From the NCBI GenBank assembly GCA_934364795.1, contig CAKRMK010000025.1:1-45962 (forward strand): DNA of 45,962 bases, read 5' to 3'. The translations under genes were made by a program, and so were the position numbers. Origin of the DNA: an uncultured Blautia sp. (GTDB taxonomy: Bacteria > Bacillota > Clostridia > Lachnospirales > Lachnospiraceae). Positions 16,714 through 23,302 of this stretch are shown piece by piece. Numbering within the stretch: the first letter of the stretch is position 1; every line of letters starts with the position of its first letter. The notes under the pieces are model-generated. The model had not been told where the DNA came from. It saw nothing but the letters and a program-made list of their open reading frames with translations, and searched no databases.

Positions 16714-16742
16714 AAGATACCACCCTACTCCAGAACTGTCAA
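16714..16742 (-). promoter_or_regulatory. Probable promoter of the polysaccharide cluster
   Basis: TTGACA (16742-16737), a 17-base spacer and TATCTT (16719-16714) on the minus strand. It would give a leader of about 440 bases before the first intact gene, crossing the rmlC remnant and a small CTGAC/GTCAG hairpin (16639-16661). The rest of 16501-16921 is pyrimidine-rich on plus and shows no convincing gene. Confidence 0.5.
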
Positions 16743-16921
16743 CCCCATCCCCCGTTTTTCTTACCTTTTCTTCTCCAATTTCGTTACTTTTCCCACTTTT
16801 TCTTGTTTTTCACCAATTTTTTCTACTACTTTTTTCTTCCTATATACCAGCCTGTAGAAGCAGTTTTCCAACTATCTTTTTAGCTACGACAACTTAAATT
16901 CTGGTAAACTATGTTGCAAAA

Positions 16922-16964
16922 TAGAGCGTGCAGATTACAAAAATGATTTTGGGAGCACGCTCTA
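16922..16964 (-). terminator. Intrinsic terminator after the AarF-like kinase
   Basis: TAGAGCGTGC (16922-16931) pairs with GCACGCTCTA (16955-16964), a perfect ten-base stem, followed on the minus strand by TTTTGC. It lies 33 bases after the kinase stop and separates it from the polysaccharide cluster. Confidence 0.75.
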
Positions 16965-16996
16965 AAACTACTTCTACATTTTCTCTCTCCCAGTCC

Positions 16997-18616
16997 TTAC
17001 TTCTTCATAAAATGCTTCACAAACAAATACATCAATATCACCAACGCCCCAAAGTATCCCATAACTCCCAACGCCGGTATCCCGAACATTTTCGGTGTCA
17101 TATCCGTAGTGCAGATAATACTGGAGCTGATCAGAAGTGCCATCACCCAAAGTCCCAGCACAATATTGCGGATCAGCCTTCTCATCAGCCATGCAAGGTC
17201 GTCTGACGCATGAAGATCCAGATTGATTTTTGTCTGGCCTTTCATGCAGCCCTGGAGGAAATCAGCTGCCAGGGCGGGGATGTCTACGGCACGGAGCATG
17301 GAGCGATACAGCTTTTTGCCGGTGCCTTTCATCTGTTTTTTCCAGTTGCCTTCTTCCAGAAGATTACCCTTCAAACGGGCGGCGGCAATCTGGACCATGT
17401 TGATTTCCGGGCTGATATTGGCTAGAACGCCCTCCATATGAGTCAGTCCCCGGGCGAGCATGGTAAGACCGTGAGGCATGACGATTTTGTTTTCTTTCAT
17501 TACCTCCATCAGGTCTGTGAGAATTTCCACGATATCGATTTCGCCAAAATCGGCGGTTCCGTATTTCGCCATAAGGTCGCGGATGTCTGTATAAAGACGA
17601 CTCTGGTCTGGTTTTCCTTTAAATTCTCCAAGAGCAAGAACCGCATCCTGGATTTTTCCAATGTCATTTAAAGCCACGCCTTCAATAGCCTGGCCGATCA
17701 GTTCACGGTCGCGGTCGTTCAGACGGCCCATCATTCCCATATCGATCCACACGATTTTGCCGCCCTGGATCAATACATTTCCGGGATGAGGGTCTGCATG
17801 GAAAAATCCATCATCCATCACCTGTTTGATAAAGTTATCTACAAATTTGCTTCCAATTTCATCCAGATCGTAGCCGTCTGCCAGAAGCTTTTCTTTATCA
17901 TCAATGGGAATTCCATCAATATATTCCATAACCAGCACATTTGCTGTAGTATACTCCCTGTAAAGAATGGGGGTTTTTACAAAAGCTACATTTTTATTTT
18001 TTCTGGAAAATTCTTCCATATTGGCTGCTTCTGTAAGGAAATTCATCTCCTCTTGCGTCACACGCCACAGCTCTTCCAGTACCAGATTCAGATCCACAGC
18101 CTCTTTAATGCTTACCGGAGGAAGAAGCTTTACCGCTTTTTTCATAAGTCCAATATCCCGGGCCATAACTTCATAGATTCCCTTTCGCTGAACCTTCACC
18201 ACTACTTCTTCCCCTGTTTTCAAAACAGCCCAATGTACCTGGGCGATGGAGGCGGAGCCAAGTGGCGTCTCTTTGATTTCCTGAAATTCTTCCTGCCAGG
18301 GGCATCCAAAGGCCTCCTGCAAAACTTCTTCCACTTCAGAAAATGGCATGGAATCTACATCGGAGCAAAGTTTCATCAGCTCGTCGCAGTATCGTTTGGG
18401 CAAAATATCGGAGCGCATGGACATGATCTGACCAAGTTTGATAAAGGTTGGACCAAGATCTGTGAGAATGAGACGTAGTTTTTCCGGGGAAACGCCTCTC
18501 GTTATAGCATGCTTATGAAGAACGGCTGTAATTTCTTTCAGACGTTCTTTGTAACCGTTAGAATTTTTGTCTGGTCCATTTGCTGAATCTGTCTTTTTCG
18601 CTTCTGTCATGCCCAT
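16997..18616 (-). CDS. AarF/UbiB (ABC1) family atypical kinase
   Basis: This 539-residue protein has the ABC1 hallmarks in order. The KxGQ motif is in TFIKLGQIMSMRSDILP (about 55-72). The small-residue nucleotide loop follows in PLGSASIAQVH (about 123), then the lysine of VVVKVQRKG, the catalytic HADPHPGNVL near residue 275, and the metal-binding WIDMGMMG. Two C-terminal membrane helices end in LVILMYLFVKHFMKK. The family binds ATP and affects quinone or lipid metabolism; in anaerobic Firmicutes without ubiquinone its target is unknown. The neighbouring phasin-like gene is a frequent companion and probably a functional partner. The start is the ATG with AGGTAAACAG upstream. Confidence 0.9.
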   Translation of the reverse strand: MGMTEAKKTDSANGPDKNSNGYKERLKEITAVLHKHAITRGVSPEKLRLILTDLGPTFIKLGQIMSMRSDILPKRYCDELMKLCSDVDSMPFSEVEEVLQEAFGCPWQEEFQEIKETPLGSASIAQVHWAVLKTGEEVVVKVQRKGIYEVMARDIGLMKKAVKLLPPVSIKEAVDLNLVLEELWRVTQEEMNFLTEAANMEEFSRKNKNVAFVKTPILYREYTTANVLVMEYIDGIPIDDKEKLLADGYDLDEIGSKFVDNFIKQVMDDGFFHADPHPGNVLIQGGKIVWIDMGMMGRLNDRDRELIGQAIEGVALNDIGKIQDAVLALGEFKGKPDQSRLYTDIRDLMAKYGTADFGEIDIVEILTDLMEVMKENKIVMPHGLTMLARGLTHMEGVLANISPEINMVQIAAARLKGNLLEEGNWKKQMKGTGKKLYRSMLRAVDIPALAADFLQGCMKGQTKINLDLHASDDLAWLMRRLIRNIVLGLWVMALLISSSIICTTDMTPKMFGIPALGVMGYFGALVILMYLFVKHFMKK

Positions 18617-18793
18617 ATCTGTTTACCTGCCATAAAGGCAGGATTCGGTCATAATTACCCCTCGTCCTGCCTTTCATGAATCCTTTACTTATTTTCTGAT
18701 TCTGTTATTTTTTTACGCGCTCCATGCAATTAGAAAAATTTTGTATCGTTAATGTTTCCTACTTGCCGTTACAAACAAAGTAAACTGTGATAC

Positions 18794-19237
18794 TTATTCC
18801 TGTGGATCTGCCTCATACTCTTCTTTCGCCTCTTCGGCTTCTTTTGCTTCTGCGGTTTCTTCCTCTTTCGCTTCTTCAGATTTCTCTGCTTCCTCATCAG
18901 CCTTTGCTTCTGGGGCTTCCTTTACTTCTGCGTCCACATCTTTTTCCTGCATTTTGGTAATCTGTTCTTTCAATGCAGCAAGCTGATCAGGAGTCATTTT
19001 TCCCAGGACATCTTTCAGTTCATCAGGGTTTGATGGCTTCAGGGTTACATTCACATTTTTCTTAACGCTCTCTTTGATATTGTGTTTCAATTCCTGATTC
19101 AGGACTTTGCCCTGCTCAACAGTGAGCTCACCTTTTTTTACCAGTTCGTCCAGAACCTCTTTGGACTTCTCTGCTGTCACTGCTGCTGTGCCGATTCCTG
19201 CAAGTAAAATTTTTTTGATGCCTTCTCCAAGTTCCAT
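18794..19237 (-). CDS. Phasin-like coiled-coil protein with acidic tail
   Basis: This 147-residue protein starts MELGEGIKKILLAGIGTAAV and continues with a heptad-rich helical region, KSKEVLDELVKKGELTVEQG, typical of the phasin/PhaF-like family in Firmicutes. From about residue 95 it is made almost only of Glu, Ala and Lys (KSEEAKEEETAEAKE). It has no enzymatic motif. Many clostridial genomes place such a gene next to an AarF-type kinase, so it may act as its membrane or lipid-associated partner. AAAGGAG precedes the ATG. The role is inferred from context; polyhydroxyalkanoate granules need not exist here. Confidence 0.75.
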   Translation of the reverse strand: MELGEGIKKILLAGIGTAAVTAEKSKEVLDELVKKGELTVEQGKVLNQELKHNIKESVKKNVNVTLKPSNPDELKDVLGKMTPDQLAALKEQITKMQEKDVDAEVKEAPEAKADEEAEKSEEAKEEETAEAKEAEEAKEEYEADPQE

Positions 19238-19292
19238 AGTATGTGCTCCTTTCTGTTCTTTAGATTCATAACAATATTAACTATTTTTTCGT

Positions 19293-19394
19293 TTTTTATT
19301 ATAAAAAGCTCTATTATATAAGCATAAATGATTTTTCACTTTTTATTGTAAAAATCTCTACTACACAAACATAAATGATTTTTCATTTTTTATT
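19293..19394. repeat. Imperfect 47-bp tandem repeat, about 2.2 copies
   Basis: Two copies start with TTTTTATT at 19293 and 19340 and share CATAAATGATTTTTCA near the end. A third copy begins at 19387 and breaks off after TTTTTATT. It fills much of the gap upstream of the phasin-like gene and has no coding potential that I can see. Confidence 0.8.
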
Positions 19395-19431
19395 CTCGGC
19401 TGTGTCTGAAAAAGGATTTATACAAAACAGT

Positions 19432-19465
19432 GCGTGCCAATTGTAAGAATAGTTTTTTAACACGC
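19432..19465 (-). terminator. Weak hairpin downstream of the lipid kinase
   Basis: GCGTG (19432-19436) can pair with CACGC (19461-19465). The loop resembles that of the 16922-16964 terminator (AATTGTAAGAATAGTTTT against GATTACAAAAATGATTTT), so both may derive from one dispersed element. Confidence 0.35.
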
Positions 19466-19467
19466 TT

Positions 19468-19499
19468 TGATATCATATAATTCTGATATCATATAATTC
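19468..19499. repeat. Perfect 16-bp tandem duplication over the dgkA stop codon
   Basis: TGATATCATATAATTC occurs twice back to back (19468-19483 and 19484-19499). The second copy contains the last codons and stop of the lipid kinase gene. The protein is unchanged; it looks like a recent slippage duplication. Confidence 0.9.
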
Positions 19500-19869
19500 C
19501 AAGAAATACCAATCCCTTCGGTACGAAAATAATAAGACCGGCAATTGCAGCCATGATTGCCGCAATAAGAACTGCCCCGGCAGCTGTGTCCTTGGCAATC
19601 TTCGCCAGTGGCTTATACTCGCTGGTCACAAGATCCACCACAGCTTCCACCGCTGTATTCACCAATTCCAAAGCCATCACCAGTCCAAAAAGTCCCAGGC
19701 AGATGCACCATTCTACAGGTGAAAGTTTCAGAATGATTCCGGCGATCACAACAAGGACAGCCACAACACAGTGTATTTTCATATTCCGTTCTTTGCGGAT
19801 GCAGGTAAAAATTCCCTCAAATGCATAGCCGAAGCTTTTGGTTATGGGTGGTTTCTTTGGTTCTGGCAT
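19489..19869 (-). CDS. dgkA: DgkA-type diacylglycerol/undecaprenol kinase
   Basis: A 126-residue protein from the ATG at 19869 (SD GACAGGAAG), with SFGYAFEGIFTCIRKERNMKIH near residue 10. It then has three membrane helices and the active-site ALELVNTAVEAVVDLV, where Glu and Asn bind lipid and metal. Gram-positive members phosphorylate undecaprenol, recycling the carrier used for peptidoglycan and surface glycans. The length is normal. A GTG ten codons upstream is a less likely start. It stands alone between the phasin-like gene and the Rpn nuclease. Confidence 0.92.
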   Translation of the reverse strand: MPEPKKPPITKSFGYAFEGIFTCIRKERNMKIHCVVAVLVVIAGIILKLSPVEWCICLGLFGLVMALELVNTAVEAVVDLVTSEYKPLAKIAKDTAAGAVLIAAIMAAIAGLIIFVPKGLVFLGII

Positions 19870-19999
19870 TTCGTACACTTCCTGTCTTTTGCTTTGCACA
19901 AGTATAGCACATTTTGTGATAAATTACTATATTTTTTATTATTTTCTGTATTATAAATTGTATTTTTCATACTATTTATAATAAATATCAAATATACAA

Positions 20000-20049
20000 A
20001 AATATCCTGTCAAGTTCAACATTTTTTAACATTGACTTACAGGATATTT
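20000..20049 (-). terminator. Intrinsic terminator after the Rpn nuclease gene
   Basis: AATATCCTGT and ACAGGATATT form a stem of ten or more bases (20000-20010 with 20039-20049). Smaller pairings occupy the loop (AAGTT/AACTT-like and AACA), and the minus-strand 3' side runs into TTTTTG. Confidence 0.7.
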
Positions 20050-20096
20050 CTGTTAATTTCTTTTATCTTTGATTGTTTCTGATTCATCAGATTCGT

Positions 20097-21092
20097 TTAG
20101 CAGGTTTTGTTTTCTCTTTGAATTTCTTCAAGTTTTCGTTTCAACTGCTCAATTTCTTGCTGCATCTGCTCTTTTTCCTTTTCTGCTCGGTCTGCACGCT
20201 CTCTTTCTCTTTGTGTATTCCGTCTTTCAGCCTGAATGTCCATTTTTTCCATATTTTCAAATAAAAATCCCATTCCACGACCTCCAATCTCACCCATTAA
20301 TTCTCTTGCTTCTTCACTGGGCACATTCATTTTCATTAGTAAAGACCACAAAATATCTTTGTATATCACCTTTATCTCATCCGGAGCATTTCCATAAATA
20401 GAATTTATTAATTCATCAGACAATTTTCTGAACTCTTCATAGTCCTCCGGAGTCTGTATTTTATTAATTAACATAATCAGTGACATTTCGTCATGTTTTC
20501 TGCTAAGTTCCTCATTTGTGTATTGATTAACACCTATTATCTGATATTCAAAATCTGGTATGTATTTCTCCATTTGTTCTGAAAATTCTATGCGGTCTCT
20601 AAGATGAATATCTGCAGTCCATTTCTTTGTTCCTTCATAATATACAATTGGCACAATCAAAGGATAACGGAAATCTTTTCGTTTACTGATATTTTTAATC
20701 TCTTTTTCCCGATTTTTCTTATATTCCTGCCAAATTGCAGTCATGTATCTAATAAGCTGCATCGATACATCATAGTCTACATTGCTCTTATGCTCTATCA
20801 AAGAAATCACATAGACTTCTCGCTCCAGTGTTCCATCTTTTTTGCGAATATATACCTTTTTTATAGTATCAGACTCATACTCAACACCTAGAAATGCTCT
20901 ATACTTTGAAGATACATCCTCAATATCTTCTGGATTTACATTTGCAAACAGAGGAATGTTGGTATAATTTTTCAAAAATTGACTAGCTAATTGAGAATTT
21001 TTGAAAATTTCCCTGCTATTTACATCTTTCGTATGCATTTCCGGATAATAAGAAGTGTCTCTTTTTCTTTTGCTCTGTATAGCTTTTCTCAT
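20097..21092 (-). CDS. Rpn family (PD-(D/E)XK) recombination-promoting nuclease-like protein
   Basis: This 331-residue protein carries the Rpn/transposase_31-type core. It includes FLGVEYESDTIKKVYIRKKD, then VISLIEHKSNVDYDVSMQLI near residue 100, where the E-x-K is the catalytic PD-(D/E)XK half. YPLIVPIVYYEGTKKW near residue 145 follows, a highly typical block. The C-terminus from about residue 275 is a charged coiled coil rich in Arg, Glu and Gln. Family members promote RecA-independent recombination and occur in many copies per genome in Lachnospiraceae. A different frame beginning at the last codons stays open for 19 more codons (NLLNESDESETIKDKRN). The stop at 20097 could therefore reflect a one-base change, though the protein is already complete. 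Confidence 0.85.
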   Translation of the reverse strand: MRKAIQSKRKRDTSYYPEMHTKDVNSREIFKNSQLASQFLKNYTNIPLFANVNPEDIEDVSSKYRAFLGVEYESDTIKKVYIRKKDGTLEREVYVISLIEHKSNVDYDVSMQLIRYMTAIWQEYKKNREKEIKNISKRKDFRYPLIVPIVYYEGTKKWTADIHLRDRIEFSEQMEKYIPDFEYQIIGVNQYTNEELSRKHDEMSLIMLINKIQTPEDYEEFRKLSDELINSIYGNAPDEIKVIYKDILWSLLMKMNVPSEEARELMGEIGGRGMGFLFENMEKMDIQAERRNTQRERERADRAEKEKEQMQQEIEQLKRKLEEIQRENKTC

Positions 21093-21184
21093 TGTTCCTC
21101 CTTAATTCAGAAACAATCTACAGATCAAAAGATATTTACATCTTTATATTATCATGTGACAATTCATAATACAAGAAATAAAAT

Positions 21185-22813
21185 CTACAACTGCTCTCTT
21201 TGTCTTTCCCGCAGCTTCTCCATCACCGTAGGATACCGCTCAAAATCCGTATGGGGCAGTGCCTGTGCAGCTACCATCAGTTCCAGGAAATCCTCCACTT
21301 CTGCGAACTGAATGTAAACCATTTCTTCCAGAATCTTATCAATATCTGTCAGCAGATTTCGATGAAGAAGAAGTTTCTGCGCCCCTTCCAGGGAAGAGTT
21401 TCCGGCATTGATAATTTTATCACGATCCATGTCCGGATACATTCCTATGGCAATAGCAGATTCTTTGGACACATGTTTTCCAAAAGCTCCGGCCACATAG
21501 AAACGGTCAGCCTGGTTCAGTTCCAGTCCGGATTCCCTGAGCATGATTTCTACCATAGTATGTGCTGCGGATTTTGTACGGATAAATTCGTCAATATCCT
21601 TCTGGTAAAAATAAAGTCCAGGCGCATATTCCACGCAAAGCTGGTTATCACACTTCTGAATAAGCGGGCTTTTTTCAGGGGAAAATTTACCGCGGATATC
21701 AATCCAGCCTTCCAGAAAAAGCTCTGCGATCAGGTCAATAATTCCGGAACCGCAGATTCCCTGCGCCTTTCTTTTTATATCCGTACTACAGTTCTCGGTA
21801 TCACTGTTTTCGACACTTGCATCCCGTTTTTTCCCATCAATAACCTGAAATTTCCCTGCAGGCTCACCAATCACGTGCACATAAATATTCCCATCTTTTA
21901 TTTTCACTTCATCCACAGCGCCTGTATCAGCCCGCATTCCGGTACGTACAACGCCGCCCTCCAATGCGGGACCTGCTGCCCCTGCGCCGCAAAGAAGAAA
22001 CTCATGATTTCCAATTACCAGCTCGCCATTGGTTCCAATGTCAAAGAAAACACTGATCTCTTCTTTTTTATACAATTCTGTATCAATCATTCCGCTGATA
22101 ATATCACCGCCAAGATAATTCGACTTGGCTGGATAACAATAAACATATCCTTTTACCGAAATATCCAGATCTTTTGCCAGCTGGAAGCCAGGGCGGTCTG
22201 CGTGAACAGCATGAGGGGTATAAAATACACAAAAAGCATCCATTCCAAGAAGAAAGTGAATCATGGTGGTATTTCCGGCAACTACCATTGTAAGGCACCT
22301 GCGGGAAACATTTTTCTGATTTACCATTGCCTCATCCAGCTTGTCCATGCACTCCACAATGGATTCCACAGTGGCCCGGCGCACTTCTTCCAGTTTTTCC
22401 ACATTATCTTTACAATAAAAAATTCTGGACAGAATATCGGTACCCCACTGGATCTGCTTATTAAAACTGCTAACTTCCTTTATGGTCTCACCTGTGTTGC
22501 AATCCACAAGTCTTGCCACTACTGTGGTACTTCCAAGATCCACTGCAAGCCCGTAATGCCAGGCGGTAGTATCTCCATCCTCTATGTCCACCATTTCCCA
22601 GTTTTCCCCATTCCAGACAAGGGATACCGTAACTTTCCACTTTGTCCGATCAAGTAGGGGGTATAACTTACGCATAATGTGGACCGGGATGTGTATTTTT
22701 TCTTCCACTCCCTGTGCTTTTAGTCCATCCTGGAGGCGTTGCTGGTCAGAGCGTGAATCCTCTTCAGTTGGAGTGGGTAATTCAAGATATATTTTTTTAC
22801 TTAGGCCTTCCAT
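21185..22813 (-). CDS. ASKHA-type corrinoid activator-like protein lacking the ferredoxin domain
   Basis: This 542-residue protein has the ASKHA ATPase fold, with YGLAVDLGSTTVVARLVD near residue 88, VVAGNTTMIHFL near 178, SVFFDIGTNGELVIGN near 255, and GICGSGIIDLIAELF near 355. It matches the C-terminal part of RACE/RamA-like proteins (DUF4445), which reactivate corrinoid methyltransferases by ATP-driven reduction. Those proteins usually carry an N-terminal 2Fe-2S ferredoxin domain of about 90 residues. Here the gene opens directly in the linker (MEGLSKKIYLELPTPTEEDS) behind a good AAGGTG site, so the short form is genuine. No methyltransferase or corrinoid protein gene is next to it. An electron donor must come in trans. 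Confidence 0.78.
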   Translation of the reverse strand: MEGLSKKIYLELPTPTEEDSRSDQQRLQDGLKAQGVEEKIHIPVHIMRKLYPLLDRTKWKVTVSLVWNGENWEMVDIEDGDTTAWHYGLAVDLGSTTVVARLVDCNTGETIKEVSSFNKQIQWGTDILSRIFYCKDNVEKLEEVRRATVESIVECMDKLDEAMVNQKNVSRRCLTMVVAGNTTMIHFLLGMDAFCVFYTPHAVHADRPGFQLAKDLDISVKGYVYCYPAKSNYLGGDIISGMIDTELYKKEEISVFFDIGTNGELVIGNHEFLLCGAGAAGPALEGGVVRTGMRADTGAVDEVKIKDGNIYVHVIGEPAGKFQVIDGKKRDASVENSDTENCSTDIKRKAQGICGSGIIDLIAELFLEGWIDIRGKFSPEKSPLIQKCDNQLCVEYAPGLYFYQKDIDEFIRTKSAAHTMVEIMLRESGLELNQADRFYVAGAFGKHVSKESAIAIGMYPDMDRDKIINAGNSSLEGAQKLLLHRNLLTDIDKILEEMVYIQFAEVEDFLELMVAAQALPHTDFERYPTVMEKLRERQREQL

Positions 22814-22871
22814 GGTGGCACCTTTCTTCTTTTATTATTTTCTTTTATATATTTTGCTGAGCATTTCATTA

Positions 22872-22900
22872 TTGACTATATAATTTATTTTATATATAAT
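22872..22900 (+). promoter_or_regulatory. Promoter of the holin-like toxin
   Basis: TTGACT (22872-22877), a 17-base spacer and TATAAT (22895-22900). It starts a leader of about 97 bases that can form hairpins: GAGCA/TGCTC, and AAATCTTT/AAAGATTT just before the ribosome site. Confidence 0.7.
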
Positions 22901-23003
22901 AAATATATAAAATAAATTATATTTTCCCGAGCAGTTGGAGGACGTGCTCGCACCCATTCTGGTTTTAAATCTTTAAAAGATTTAGAGGAAAGGGGGGATT
23001 CTT

Positions 23004-23090
23004 ATGTCAACATATGAGGAATTCATGGTAATTCTTACCGCAGGCATTCTACTTGTTGCAATTCTTGATCTTGTAGTACATAAGAAATAG
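23004..23090 (+). CDS. Holin-like small membrane toxin of a type I toxin-antitoxin pair
   Basis: A 28-residue peptide, MSTYEEFMVILTAG followed by LLVAILDLVVHKK. A short polar start, one hydrophobic helix and a basic tail match the Hol_Tox family (putative holin-like toxins). Ribosome site GAGGAAAGGGGGG lies six to ten bases before the ATG. The mRNA has a near-consensus promoter and a structured leader that could hide the ribosome site. A convergent minus-strand promoter (23196-23224) drives an antisense RNA that crosses the 3' end of the gene, as in par/fst and txpA/ratA systems. Overproduction would be expected to depolarise the membrane. The peptide is too short for a firm family call by eye, but peptide, promoters and antisense unit agree. 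Confidence 0.75.
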   Translation: MSTYEEFMVILTAGILLVAILDLVVHKK

Positions 23091-23189
23091 CCGTCCTGAC
23101 CCTAGCAAAGTTACGGAACGGCTATCTCTATAGTCTATACCTAATTTAACAAGATCGGGTAGAGCTATCTACCTTTCAACTGTTCTGGT
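23085..23189 (-). ncRNA. Probable antisense antitoxin RNA
   Basis: It is transcribed from the minus-strand promoter at 23196-23224. It would begin near 23189 and end just after a stem made by 23118-23125 (ATAGCCGT on the RNA) and 23087-23094 (ACGGCTAT), which is followed by TTCTT. It is about 105 bases and is complementary to the last codons and 3' UTR of the toxin mRNA. A small internal hairpin (GGTAGATAGCTCTACC) may present a kissing loop. Confidence 0.65.
23087..23125. terminator. Shared hairpin between toxin and antisense RNA
   Basis: ATAGCCGT (23087-23094) pairs with ACGGCTAT (23118-23125), eight perfect pairs. On the minus strand it is followed by TTCTT and would end the antisense RNA. 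On plus it lies at the toxin stop codon and may protect or end its mRNA. Confidence 0.65.
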
Positions 23190-23195
23190 AAATAT

Positions 23196-23224
23196 ATTAT
23201 ATCTATAATATACGATTTTGTCAA
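23196..23224 (-). promoter_or_regulatory. Promoter of the antisense RNA
   Basis: TTGACA (23224-23219), a 17-base spacer and TATAAT (23201-23196) on the minus strand, a perfect consensus pair. It fires toward the toxin gene. leuS is closed off from it by its own terminator at 23248-23269. Confidence 0.8.
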
Positions 23225-23247
23225 TCAATATTATCAGAAGCAGAAAA

Positions 23248-23269
23248 TCCCCACCAAACCTGATGGGGA
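23248..23269 (-). terminator. Intrinsic terminator after leuS
   Basis: TCCCCA (23248-23253) pairs with TGGGGA (23264-23269); on the minus strand it is followed by TTTTCTGC. It lies about 35 bases after the leuS stop. Confidence 0.75.
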
Positions 23270-23302
23270 CCTTCTCTATATCGCACTCTTTACCGCATAT
23301 CT

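Noticed and set aside
1..16990. Insertion sequence or prophage as cause of the broken genes
   Set aside because: No transposase, integrase, terminal inverted repeats or target duplications were found; the breaks are single-base or simple-repeat changes.
20097..21092. Rpn-family gene as an active transposase
   Set aside because: The family was once called putative transposase, but the PD-(D/E)XK motif is nuclease-type and no element ends flank the gene.
21200..22657. 485-codon open frame on the plus strand
   Set aside because: It is the antisense shadow of the ASKHA-protein gene, with no ribosome site and a composition (His, Cys, Phe-rich) unlike real proteins.
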